A DNA stretch of 64,000 nucleotides from Multifurca ochricompacta. Lineage: Eukaryota > Basidiomycota > Agaricomycetes > Russulales > Russulaceae. The number at the start of each line of letters is the position of its first letter. Within the stretch, counting starts at the first letter, position 1. The position numbers and the translations under genes are program-made. Positions 32,208 to 42,832 of this stretch are shown piece after piece. The notes under the pieces were generated by a model. The model saw only the letters and a list, made by a program, of their open reading frames with translations, was not told the origin of the DNA and ran no database searches. The stretch lies in the NCBI GenBank assembly GCA_022496185.1, contig WTXG01000198.1, positions 1 through 64,000 on the forward strand, read 5' to 3'.

Positions 32208-33139
32208 ATGACTCACTTCATGCGTCCAGAAAACGGAGGCGATCGTATTTTAAATAGAGATATACACCATCAATCTGAAGAGACATCCCAATCCTATCAG
32301 CACGAGCAAGCAAATGTGCCCCCACATCGTGTAGTGAGTATTTGCGACGGCTCATATTCACCTCGAACTCCTGGCAGAACTATAATTAAGCTTCACTTTT
32401 AAAGGCTACTGCACAACACCCTGGCTATGCCCCCTCTTGGAATGCACCTGCTCCGCATCCAGGCTACCAGGACGAGCGCTATGCCGCACAACACCCTGGC
32501 TATGCCCCCTCTTGGAATGCACCTGCTCCACATCCAGGCTATCAGGACGAGCACTATGCCGCCCCATATGCATACGGTAGTGCTCGCGGCTATGGCGTAT
32601 GGCACAACACCCAGCCCAATGTCCTCTTCGCTCCTCCTCCTGTGGAAAGCGCACTTTTCCCTCTTTCTGCCTTTTCTCTATGAACTAACCTTCTCTCCCC
32701 TCAGAACGCTGCAGCTTCATACGTGAATCAGGAATTCGGCAACGTCAATAACGCTTTCGCCTATGGTAATGGGGTTCCAGCGCTTACAGAAGCTCATGGT
32801 CCGTTTTCTGCGGTACGCTTCACTTCAGTTACGTTCCCCCCCCCCCTTCTCTCTCTCTCCCTCCACTCTCCCTTAACGCTGTTGTAGCATACTCATCACA
32901 ACACGCAGGTGGGCAGTGTTCCTAGGCTAGGTGCAGCTAATGTTAACGGTGGGACCGGCGTGGACGCTCAGCCTCATGCTCCCACTTCCGAGGGGCATGC
33001 GCCCTCTGAAGGTCTCAGGTCCCTAGCTAGACATTACATCCTCGATCCAAGGACCCGCATTTACATAGTCCGCATGGTGTCAGATGGGTGTGGCCGTCTG
33101 AACATGTACATCACGCTCGAAGCAGCGGACGTTGTTTGA
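32208..33139 (+). CDS. Unrecognised family 'LARHY', member 2 (233 aa, 4 exons)
   Basis: Exons: 32208-32333, 32405-32641, 32705-32812 and 32909-33139; introns are 71, 63 and 96 nt, GT-AG, all phase 0. Start MTHFMRPENGGDR. Exon 2 holds two tandem copies of a 26-residue segment (HPGYAPSWNAPAPHPGYQDE plus RYAAQ-like end); member 1 has one. The conserved end is SEGLRSLARHYILDPRTRIY, then IVRMVSDGCGRLNMYITLE. The frame is intact throughout, so this is the best preserved of the duplicated pair. Function unknown. Confidence 0.6.
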
Positions 33140-33553
33140 TACATATGAGCCAAAACTATTTGGTGGTTCTTATTTAAATGACATTATTTTCGAGCTGTTT
33201 AATTTACTTCTTCTCTTCGAGAAACTTGGTGCCCTCCTTTAAACATTAAAGTTGACTCATCAACATTGAGGGAAACCAATTTTTTTTGTTTTAAAAAATT
33301 GAGTTTCGTTGACACGCTTGCAAGGCATTGCTTGAGTCGCGCGGCTATCTAGTACAATGGGTTAATAAACGCAGCTGTAAAAAGGGTCTTAGCTATCTAT
33401 TTAGATAGTGGATAAGTTCAGTTATTGTGGTCAAAACTAAAGTGAAGACATAAAAAGTATAGTCCTTGTATACTACTGAAGGAGTATGACAATAAAGAGA
33501 AAACATAACTAATTAATTGCGACAAGATACGAAGGAACGTGTTGTGTGCAATG
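33140..33553. other. 3' flank of member 2, then repeat R1 copy 3
   Basis: 33,140-33,310 matches 28,854-29,030. R1 runs 33,361-33,553 and resumes at 33,974 after the LINE insertion. Confidence 0.6.
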
Positions 33554-33958
33554 TTTTTTTTTTTTTTTTTGAATCAATTTTAATTCGCACTTGCGGGATG
33601 GCGCCCAATCGCGCGGCCACATCCGGGTACAATGTGGCTACTGATACTACGAACAGGTGATGGAAGCAACAAAAGTCATGGCGCCAAACCCAGAGGGAAA
33701 ATGCTAAGTAGGGGGATAGGATAGAGAGGCCTTGAGGGGGGAAAAAACCCCCCCCCGGTTAGCTGTTCAGTGAGCAATAAAGTTGAAACTTACAAGTCAC
33801 CTGTGTCCGACAGACTCAGTCTGGTTCACGGGGTCGTCAGGCAGATATAGGGTTTGTAAAGGCCCTAGTGTCCTGGATGAACTCGAGTAGGTGGTCAACA
33901 TGGCCACGGTGATCGAAGACCTGAGGCCAGGTAAGGCCATCAAAGTTCCGTGCGGTAA
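33554..33958 (-). mobile_element. LINE insertion with 15-bp target duplication
   Basis: GTGTTGTGTGCAATG stands at 33,539-33,553 and again at 33,959-33,973. Between them is an antisense LINE 3' fragment that starts with an 18-base T-run (the poly(A) tail of the opposite strand) and carries the GCGCCCAATCGCGCGG signature. The host sequence is repeat R1, continuous in the other copies. Confidence 0.9.
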
Positions 33959-34396
33959 GTGTTGTGTGCAATGTGGAATTGTCTTGAATCAGTTAATGAC
34001 GCCGGCCCAAAACTACGGATCTCGAATCAACTTTAAGATGAGTTACGTTTGTTGAGTCATTTGTGCGTTTGCGCCGTCAGATACCTCCGTGAGTGAGGGC
34101 TGAAGTAAATGGAAACCGGATCATAACCTTCCCCTTCGTACGTATATAAATGATCTAGTGATCTAGTGAATGCATTCACCGCATTCACCCACCCAAAAGA
34201 TTGTGCCGAATCACGTGATGTAAAGTCAACAACGGAAATGAACCAAGATATACCGGTACAGAGAGCTCACCCAACTCTCCCCACCGCTGACAGTCGAAGT
34301 GGTAATCTTGTCACACAACTGTGATTTGTAATAATATTTATTAAGTTATCAACTACCTCTACTGCCATGCGCCTCGCCACTGGCCATGCTTTTACC

Positions 34397-35491
34397 AGTG
34401 AATGCTATTCACCCAACACTTTGTGCCGAATCACGTGATGTAAAGTAAGCAACAGCTTTTTTTTTTTGGATCGAGTTTATTGACGCGCTTGCGGGACGGT
34501 GCCCAATCGCGCGGCTACATCAGGGTACAATGTAACTACTAGTACTATGAACAAATAGTGGGAGCGACAGTTGAGATGCCATGGTGCAAAACCCCGAAGG
34601 AAAAAACAGTATAGAAGTGTAGAGTAGAGAGGCCGGCCGGAACAGGGGGCCATTCAAGAACAAAGAAGAGAAACTCACTAAGTCCGAGTCCACCGACTTA
34701 CCAAGCTCAATCGGGCTCTCGAGGCCGGCGTGAGGCAATGGGCTCAAAGAAAGCTCCTGTCTCCTGGAGGAACTCCAGCAGGTGTCCAACAACTCCGCGT
34801 TGATTAAAGATCTGGGGGATGGTGAGGTCATCTAGGTCTTGGGGGGTTAGCATCCAAGTTGCCCGTGCTTGGGCATACAGGGGGCATTCGACCAAAACAT
34901 GAATGAAGGTCGCCAAGGTGGAGGAGTCGCATGGGCAGGTGCGGGAAGAGATGGGGAGGTTTGGATGGAATCGCTCCTGGTAGTCAGACACGAAAGCATG
35001 GCCTGTTGCGAGGCGCATTGCCGTGGAGCATGTGTGCTGGGAGAATGGAACCTTACGTTTCTTGGTAGAAGTAAGCAACAGCAAATATTGTTGAACCAAG
35101 ATAGCGGTACAGAAGTTCCGGGATAGCGGTTCGACGTGATTACATACGCGTTCGCAATTAATTAGATACTTACGATGTACATCTAAGATCTGACATGTGA
35201 TCAAATCACATTATTAAACGAGATAACAAGATAACGCGTTTAACGCATTCAGTTCCACAAATCCAACAACAAAGGGCAATTTTATTGCATTGGAGTCGTG
35301 TACAGAGGTTCCGGGATAGCGGATTGACATGATTATGATCACGCGTAGAAAAACGCGTTCATCTAAGATCTGACATGTGATCAAATCATATCATTAAATG
35401 AGATAACATGATAACGCGTTCATTGTACATTGAATCTGCTATGGATACATCACGTGATTCGGCACAAAGTGCTGGGTGAATAACGTCCAGT
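34397..35491. mobile_element. MULE-like MITE, family F, copy F4, with 10-bp target duplication
   Basis: TGCTTTTACC flanks both sides (34,387-34,396 and 35,492-35,501). Terminal inverted repeats start AGTGAATGCTATTCACCC and ACTGGACGTTATTCACCC and match on through ACTTTGTGCCGAATCACGTG. A 10-bp duplication with long inverted repeats fits Mutator-like elements. It contains a LINE insertion (34,457-35,068). Confidence 0.8.
34457..35068 (-). mobile_element. LINE insertion inside F4, with 14-bp target duplication
   Basis: AAGTAAGCAACAGC flanks it at 34,443-34,456 and 35,069-35,082. The minus strand encodes TAMRLATGHAFVSDYQERFH, then SRTCPCDSSTLATFIHVLVE, then LTPQDLDDLTIPQIFN, the LINE reverse-transcriptase C-terminus, followed by the 3' signature and a poly(A) tail (the T-run at 34,457). 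Confidence 0.85.
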
Positions 35492-36149
35492 TGCTTTTAC
35501 CGCAGAGTATGCCGCACGCTTTCACCCCAATAAACCCGAGGCCGACCGTCTCTGCCACTGCGACGACTCCACCCCCTACTCCCTCCAACATGTCCTGTTG
35601 GACTGCCCCATCCACGACCTCACCTGCGCGGAGCACTGCTACCGCATCACCCTCCTACCCCGGTCTGGCCCCATGGATTGGACCGCCATATTCCACAACA
35701 GGTTCCTCTCTGAGGACCTCCTAAACTTCATCGAGCACTCCTGCGCCTTCACGGCGCCGCCTTCCTCCTTACGACCTCGCGAGCCTGGATGAGCTGAGCA
35801 GGCATCATCGGGTAAGTCTTTGTCTGCAATTTCGCGTTCGGTCTTTCCTTTCCACCACGCGCTCTCTTTGTTTGTACACCACACTCTGATTGCCCACACC
35901 CTCTATCCGAACCCTTATTTGATCCTTTTATTTCCACTCCTTACTTAAGACCTTTCCACCAAGTGTGGTTTTACCCTCCACTATTTTCTACATAGTTACC
36001 ACTGTTCACTTAGTAGCTACTCTGTACCATAGTAGCCGCGCGACTTGGGACACACCCTGAAGCGCGAATGAAACTGGATATAAAAAAAAAAAAAACGAAA
36101 CATCATTACAAATCAAAGTCATGTGACATATAGACAAACGTTTCCAACC

Positions 36150-36640
36150 TAATGAAAGACCGGCTCTGCTCATGCAACGACCTCACCTCCCTCACCTTCC
36201 TTCACACACTCCTCCACCCCCTCTACTCTAACTGTCGACAGGATCTCCAATTCCTGCCTGACTAGGCTCTGGAACTTGACCCACCTCCATGGCACATACT
36301 CTTCACTTGCAAACCTTACATTGAGGATTTGCTCACCTTTATCCAGGACATGCGGGCCTTCACATGGCCCCCTTTGGCAAGATGACCTTGTGAGCTGGAT
36401 TAAGTCCGAGTTGGTGACATTGGGTAGTATGGGTAGGTTCACCTTTCTTCTCCAACACATGGGCTCTGTTCCCCTCTCCACTCCTTCTCTATTACACACT
36501 GTCTCTCTTGTTTCCCTCTACCAAGAGGTTTTGCACATGGTGGTTCCCACCCTTCACTCATGTTCACAACAGTAGTTACTATGTACTGGTAGTAGCTGCA
36601 TGATTTGGGTAAGGCCCTGAAGCACAAATAAAATCCAATC
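36150..36640 (+). mobile_element. LINE 3' fragment captured in family F elements
   Basis: Starts after GAAAGACCGGCTCTGCTCATG and ends with GTAGTAGCTGCATGATTTGG and AATAAAATCC. The same piece, same borders, lies inverted in F1 (about 4,950-5,345). It therefore travels with the element. Confidence 0.65.
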
Positions 36641-37418
36641 TTGTACCTTTACACTTACTGCACAAGACTTGTGACCACTGTCAAAAGTAAGATACATGTA
36701 GGAAAAACAAGAAGACCCAAAGAGTTCATGAGAGTGAGAAAAGGAAGCACCAGGTCCAATTCTGGGACCACTGTATGCTCCAGTGCTGGAACAAGAGGGT
36801 GGGTGGCTCATTCTCGAGGCTAGCGAGAACGCGTGAGAATGCCAAAGTTCTTATCTAATCCTTATCTGATCTTATTACAAATCATAGTTGTGTGACAAGA
36901 TTACCACTTTAGGGATGTCAGCAGTGGGGGAGAATTGGGTGAGCCGGTATCTTGGTTCAACAGAATTTGCCATTGTTTACTTTACATCACGTGTTGAACC
37001 GCTATCCCGGAACCTCTGTACCGCTATCTTGGTTCAACAGAATTTGCTGCTGTTTACTTTACATCACGTGATTCGGCACAATCTTTTGGGTGAATAGCGT
37101 CCAGTCAATGATCTTGTCACTATTTTTGCATTCTATCCTTATAGTTATAGTTATCTTCTATCCTAATTTTAAATAAACTATTTTATTAATCTTATTTTAT
37201 AATAATCGAAATCGAAATTATATATATATCAAAGATGATTACAAACGAATGGTTATGTAATATAAGATATGAATCGGGGTTAGGGTTATGGCACGTGCTG
37301 TCATATTATAATCGCGGGTTCATCAGCCGCGCCTCAGCTCTGCCTCAGCAGCTGTACACCCACACCCACACATACATCAAAGCGATCTATCCCGCCTCCA
37401 TCTATTCTACGATTAATC

Positions 37419-38550
37419 ATGGGCGAATCGCGTTCAGACCTTCTCGCATGGGTTAACGAGCTCCTTCAAATCAACTATACGAAGATCGAGCAGTGCGGTA
37501 CGGGCGCGGCCTATTGCCAAATTCTCGACTCTATCTATCGTGTGTCCCTTTCAAACCCGCTCTCCCGCCCTCGTCCTACTTATGCCACTAACGTTTATTT
37601 GGAAACTTAGTTGATATACCGATGGCGCGCGTGAAAATGAACGCGAAGCACGAGTACGAATTTATAGCGAATTTCAAGGTGGTTCAGAATATGTTCAAAG
37701 CAAAGCGGATAGACAAGGCGTGTCAACGTTCTCTCCCCTTCAAATTTTTTTTCCCTCTCCCCCTCTTACATCTGTTCATCCCTTACCTGCTTTTACAGCC
37801 CATTCCCGTAGAAAAACTTGTTAAATGCAAAATGCAGTGCGTCATTCTTTTATTTATTTATTTACCCTCTTATCTTTTCTGTTTTGAAACCATGGGTAGG
37901 GATAACCTCGAGTTCTTACAATGGATGAAGCGGTTCTGGGATACCAATTATCCAGGCCATCCTTATGATCCTGTCGCACGACGGCGTGGCCAGTCGACCG
38001 AGGCTCCTGCGACACTTGCCCCTCTCGCCCCTCGCACAACAGCTAGTTCCGGCTCTGGAGGGGCGCGCTCTGGGGGAAAGACGCCCATTGGTGGACCTCG
38101 TGCGGGGAGCGCGTCGGCTGTGAACCATGAACACGTGCTTGGGCTTCAAGCTCAGCTAAAGGAGATGTCTGCGCACCTCGAAGGCCTCGAAAAGGAACGC
38201 GACTTTTACTTTGCCAAGGTTTGTTTGTTTGTTGTTTATTTGTTTTTGTTCTTGTTCTTTATTTTTGTGTTATTTCCGAGATGCCTTTCTCATTGCTTAC
38301 CTGGTTTCTCCATCCCCCCCCACCCCAATAGCTCCGCGATATTGAGATCTTGGTGCAGCAACAGACAGAAAAGCTCGCAGAGGAGGAACAGGAAGACAAG
38401 ACGCTGTCTGAAATTCAGAAGATTCTGTATTCGACCGAGGTGCGAAAATCCATGACCTCTTGTTTCTCATTTATCAATTGTCTACTACAGGATGGTTTCG
38501 AGGTACCTGAAGGAGGGGTGGCGCCAGGCGATGAGGAGGAGACGTTTTAG
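37419..38550 (+). CDS. EB1-family microtubule plus-end protein (250 aa, 6 exons)
   Basis: Exons: 37419-37539, 37611-37717, 37799-37836, 37900-38218, 38332-38439 and 38491-38550. The N-terminal calponin-homology domain reads [20 protein letters not shown], then [34 protein letters not shown] and [19 protein letters not shown] Ser/Thr/Gly linker follows, then the coiled-coil EB1 domain ([40 protein letters not shown]) and the acidic aromatic end DEEETF. EB1 tracks growing microtubule tips and recruits partners. Intron 2 has a GC donor (AAG|GCGTGT) because no GT donor keeps the frame. The first 97 nt and the promoter are duplicated at 30.3 kb. Confidence 0.93.
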
Positions 38551-38891
38551 GTGGGGAGGCCATCCTGTCTCACACACGCATATCTAAGAGTCACAGCATC
38601 GAGTCATACCCGTAGTTCCCCCCGCCCTCGCTTTGTCCGGCTTCTATTACCGACTGCTGTAATTTCCCTTAACTTCGCTAGTATAAACAATATGATGATG
38701 AATGGGTTGTGATTGGGCAATATCACGTGTGTGGTTTGGCAAAATATCGTACCTGCCAAGGAACACGGACACTCACCACGTTTAAATTAAACTTGGGATT
38801 TTCCCATTTGATTCAAGGTCAAAGCGGACCTCTGCGCTCGTTGGGATTAACAGCCTCGCCGCGGGGTTCAACTCTAAACATCCGAAGGTGA

Positions 38892-40177
38892 ATGGCAACA
38901 CGTTGTCGTTTACTTCCACTCTCGTTCAGTTGCGTATCCATATCCCCACCCAGTGCTTGTAGTAAGAGTGGTACCAGGGCCGTCGTCGCAATGACATCCT
39001 CTTCAAACTCATCAAAACAACAGCGTCCGCCACCATCAAGACGCGACTTTTCATCCACCACTGTTCGCCACGACAAGAAAAGGCAACGTGAGCCACTACC
39101 GCCGCCGCCGTCGTCGTCGTCGTCGACAAATCCCAACCGCCCCACCCACTTCCTCGCTCTCCCTATTGGCCACCACGTCGAGCTTCGCAACGCAGTGGAT
39201 TCGTTGACTTCCTCATGGCTAGCCCATGAACCACCGATCGATGGACTTGACCCGTCCATCGTCATCAATCCGCGTCGTCTCCACCTCACACTTGGCGCCA
39301 TAGCACTTAACACCACCACCATCGCCGCACCATCATCCACTTCCGGCGCCGCTCCATACGACGATCCTCGTGGTCCTCTCGACCTCACTGCTGCGACGGA
39401 ACTCCTCGTCAGCCTAGCCCCACGAATTCGCGGGTTGCTCGCACATCATCCGCTTCGAGTGTCCCTTGGAAGACTGGCAATCATGCAACCGGATCCTACG
39501 AGGGCTCATGTACTTTATGCCGAGCCTGATGTTCACTCAACGGATGGCATCCGCCTTCGCGCGGTCTGTGGTACGTGCTATATCGTCTCTACTCGTCTCG
39601 AATCCCACTCTTTCCCCTTTTCTCCCCCACCCGCTTTTTTTTTTTTCTATTTACCGCCATCACTTTTTTTCTTTTTTTCTTTTTTTTTCTTTCATTCGCC
39701 TATCGTTCATTTTTGGAATATCGTGAAACCGGGAAGAGTCTGAACTGAAATGAACTGAAATCGAATTGAATCACAGAACTCGTGCACAGTGCGTTCAAAC
39801 AAGCTGGATTTCTCACTGACGCGCGCCGACCACTCAAGGTGCGTCATGTATTCTTTTTCCCTCCTCATATCTCTGAGTTACCAAAAATAAAAAAAAATAA
39901 AAAATAAAAACGTCGCATCTCCGTCTAGCTACATTGTACAATCCTCAACACGACATATCGTCGCCCATCACCTGGTCAGCGCCGTCCACCAGGGCGCATT
40001 CCATTTTCATTCGCCACATTCCCGCCGGACTCCAAGGATGGTGGTACCCTTTCGAACCTCGGGACGTGGACGGTCGACGAGGTACAGATATGTAAAATGG
40101 GTAGCTGGGCGCCCGACGGGGCTTACGTGCGCGTTGCGGGGTGCGATCTTCGTTCGATGTCGATTGGATTGGATTAA
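38892..40177 (+). CDS. ASCC1/AKAP7-like 2H-phosphoesterase-fold protein (329 aa, 3 exons)
   Basis: Exons: 38892-39570, 39777-39838 and 39929-40177. After a low-complexity Ser/Pro-rich N-terminus comes RPTHFLALPIGHHVELRNAV, then INPRRLHLTLGAIAL (first HxT motif), RAHVLYAEPD, FKQAGFLTDARRPLK, LHCTILNTTYRR (second HxT motif) and SNLGTWTVDEVQICKMGSWA. Two HxT motifs in the 2'-5' RNA-ligase-like fold are what define this family; ASCC1 is a subunit of a complex acting in alkylation repair and transcription. No KH domain was seen before the fold, so AKAP7-type is also possible. The start may be the later ATG at 38991 (MTSSSNSSKQQ). Introns are long and T-rich. Confidence 0.82.
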
Positions 40178-41603
40178 GGACTGGACTGAGCGACCCTGGC
40201 ACGTGATGTCACTGTGAAGGAGGAATGGCAGAACCTACGAATGGAATTAGAATTAACAACATCCAGTTGATCAGTTGATAAGAAGGTATGTGTGGATGCG
40301 AGCTCGACGTAGAGGACAGTATTTAGTGCAGTGCTTGGAAGATCTCACAGGTACAGAACGGGGGTGAATTCTATGTGGTGAGGTACCGGGATATGGCTCT
40401 CACAGATAATCCCGGGTACTAAACCAAATAAGCAGGAGATCGTGAGGACAGACCCCACATTTTTCTGGTTCACACTGGTGCCGAATCGGCAAGGGCAACC
40501 CCCCTCCTCGCTCATGTGGTCTCACGTGCACGCCGTCGTCGCCGTCCCGGCTTACACTCGACACTCAATGCAAGAGATCATCTTCCCTTTTTCGACTTTC
40601 TATTTTCTGTGTGCTCTTCCCTTCTTCAGCAATGCAGAAACAGAAGTTGTGTCATTGGACTAGCTAGCAAACAAAGCCAACTTCATCCTATCTTACCCCC
40701 GATACAGGCTCCGAATGAATTCCTATAACTGCCGCTTAGCTATCATTTACTGCCGTTGTATGTAAGCGCGCAGTTCGCTCTCTCCTCGCCGCCGCCGAGG
40801 AATCATGCCTTCATAGCCTTCAGCGATGACGAGTGGGCACCACACCTCAATATCTTATCCTTATCTTATTCATATCGATTCGATTAAGCCCTCTCGCTGG
40901 CACTGGTGGGCTTGGCGGGCCTTGGCAGAAGGAGGTCCCTATTCACATTCCCACGCGTGGATCTATAATCCCTTGTTGCATCATCATCGTCGTGTCTCCG
41001 GAGGTGCGATGTTTTAAATCAAATTCTAAGATTGGAAGCAAGCCATCGTGCGTGATCTCTCTCTCTTCGGATATGATGGGTGGCGGTGATGGTTTCATTG
41101 GAATCTGCCTACTTTAATGGGTAATAGGAAGACAACTTAGGTGGGCGGGGACCTTGTGCTCACTAGGACGCAACGCACAAGTTGCTACAACCTTGGACTT
41201 AGTCCAGAATTGGTGCATCCACTTTACCCTCCGATCCCACCGATCCCTCAGATCCCTCCGATAATCCCCCCCCCAATCTCAATCTCCTTATGTGTGCGTA
41301 GGTATAGCTTGAACAACGCTGGCACTCGCATGGGATTCGAAATATTTTCGTCTACACCAACACAAGTATAGACAACCAAATATGAAGAAACACTCCAGCC
41401 ACGATGTGGCGAGTACAAGAAAGGGACTTTGGTTACAAAAATGAGAGCAGAGGAAGCCATGACAAAATCATATTGGTACGTATAATTATGCATGTAGCAT
41501 ACACTTCTTCTCCGGGGGAACATCCATCCAAAAATGAGTATTTAATTATTGATCAACCAGGTGCCGGGTGAGGGTGCCTCCCCGTCCCGACAGATGAGGG
41601 GCC
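40178..41603. other. No gene recognised
   Basis: Intergenic. A short pyrimidine- and CCC-rich run lies at about 41,222-41,285. Short frames only. Confidence 0.4.
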
Positions 41604-42251
41604 TCAAAGAAGGTCGGTCATTTCAAGCGTGATGATGATTCGAAAACGACCAGCGGGGCCTGGTACCATGCGAACCATATAAACGTACGAATCGGGGTTA
41701 TTGAGATAGCGGCCGGCGAGACGCCTGAGACCTTCTGCCTCGAGCACGCCAAAGACAGGAGCTTGCAAGTGGGGAACCCATGGATTTGCTGCATTTGGAT
41801 TAGGAAAGACTTGGGGAGGTTCTTGCTCGAAGCGCTGAGGACGGTAGCCGAAAGGGTCATATTCTGGGATTACCTGGGGGGGGGAGAGAAGAAATTCAGT
41901 GAGCAGTGAGGATCTACTGTATCGATTACTCACGGGCACGGGAGCAATAGCTGGTGCGACTTGGGCCTGGATATCTCGTGCCGATCCGGCGTTTGCACTT
42001 GCACCGTTATGGTATATGTATCCCCCAGCGGGATCCTGCGGAAGGAATTAATCTTAGGGTGTCTCAACCATGGAAGTCGCATCGCTTACGGCCGGCGGCG
42101 GAGCGGGATGGCAGCATGCCATTTGGCAATGTACCGGTACTACCATATTGAGGTTGGGGGACTCGTCTTGTTGTGATCTATTGGGCAATGAAAGGGAATG
42201 AGTCAGCATATTCGCTGGGCCGTGATGAATTAAAAAGTGGCTATTGCCCAT
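41604..42251 (-). CDS. Unrecognised family 'LARHY', member 3 (about 177 aa, 3 exons)
   Basis: Exons: 42251-42090, 42035-41934 and 41873-41604, with introns of 54 and 60 nt. The middle is Pro-, Ala- and Gln-rich (VIPEYDPFGYRPQRFEQEPP). The end EAEGLRRLAGRYLNNPDSYV, then YMVRMVPGPAGRFRIIITLE, aligns with members 1, 2 and 4. The N-terminus is uncertain: starts at MGNSHFL (42,251) or MLTHSLSLPN are both possible, and the latter resembles MTHSMRPDNG of member 1. Confidence 0.5.
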
Positions 42252-42299
42252 ACCATCGACGCAGGTTTTTAAAGGAGGGGGTTTACATTTATCACGTCA

Positions 42300-42535
42300 T
42301 CAAACGGTAAGGCTATACACAGCCAAAGGTAAATGTAAATGTGACAAGCAAGGACAACAACAACGACAACGACAACGCCAGGGACAACGATAAAACGATA
42401 ACTTGGACCCACAAAAATAAATAAAACGTAAACGTGACAGCAACGGTGACATTCGTAATATCATCACACAACTTTGACTCGTAACACTATTTTTGGGTGA
42501 CTTTAAAGGTGAAGGGTGAACCTCGTGACTGTTGC
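42300..42535. other. No gene; (ACAACG)-type low-complexity tract
   Basis: 42,345-42,395 is built from ACAACA and ACAACG repeats. It lies between the member-3 start and the gypsy element. Confidence 0.5.
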
Positions 42536-42790
42536 TGTTACGTTCAAAGCTCAGTTCGATAGGTTTTTAGAAATAGTTCGGGTGTTTAGAAAAAAGGAGA
42601 TGAATTCCGGGTCAAGAGAGCTATGTAAGTTTACAAGGAGCTCAAGACTGGAGAGTCTTGAGTAAAGTAACTACAGCTTATATACATGGACAAGAGGATG
42701 ACGTCGTGTTGTAGACGTCATTGAGATAGGCCTAGATACCTGCTTGTGTGGTAAAACAGAAAGAAATGACATCATGTAAGAGTTGTAACA
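42536..42790 (-). repeat. 3' LTR of the gypsy element
   Basis: 255 bp, TGTTACGTTC...AGTTGTAACA in plus-strand reading. No difference from the other LTR was found by eye. Confidence 0.95.
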
Positions 42791-42832
42791 TTACTCTCCG
42801 TTCAAGGGCGGAGACTCCAGACGACGCAGACA

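Larger units (their letters stand above)
34352..36095 (+). mobile_element. LINE 3'-terminal fragment, split by F4
   Basis: The left part ends ...MRLATGHAFT and the right part resumes at 35,502 as AEYAARFHPNKPEADRLCHC, then STPYSLQHVLLDCPIHD: the C-terminal CxC...H...C knuckle of a basidiomycete LINE reverse transcriptase. It ends with the 3' signature and a run of A at 36,080-36,093. Element F4 sits exactly inside, flanked by a 10-bp duplication. Confidence 0.75.
34165..37105. mobile_element. MULE-like element F3 expanded by nested insertions
   Basis: Left arm from AGTGAATGCATTCACC (34,165), right arm ending GGGTGAATAGCGTCCAGT (37,105). Flanks read AATGATCTAG and AATGATCTTG, a possible 10-bp target duplication. 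Interior pieces of the compact F2 form (GTGATTTGTAATAATATTTA at 34,321; CAAAGTCATGTGACATATAG at 36,116) are separated by LINE sequence at about 34,352-36,095 and 36,160-36,850. Confidence 0.65.
26363..37512. repeat. Tandem duplication: unit 1 about 26,363-30,390, unit 2 about 30,391-37,512
   Basis: Unit 1 runs from the Ala-repeat region of ArfGAP exon 4, through the unrecognised gene (27,987) and a MULE-like element, into EB1 exon 1. Unit 2 repeats the same order and ends in the intact EB1. 29,985-30,388 matches 37,107-37,507, and 30,391-33,310 matches 26,369-29,030. The join at about 30,390 puts EB1 exon 1 next to ArfGAP exon 4. Unit 2 is longer because of LINE and MULE-like insertions between 33.3 and 37.1 kb. 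Confidence 0.85.

Noticed and set aside
38819..39388. 189-codon minus-strand frame
   Set aside because: Antisense to the ASCC1-like gene, whose HxT motifs and splice sites are clear.
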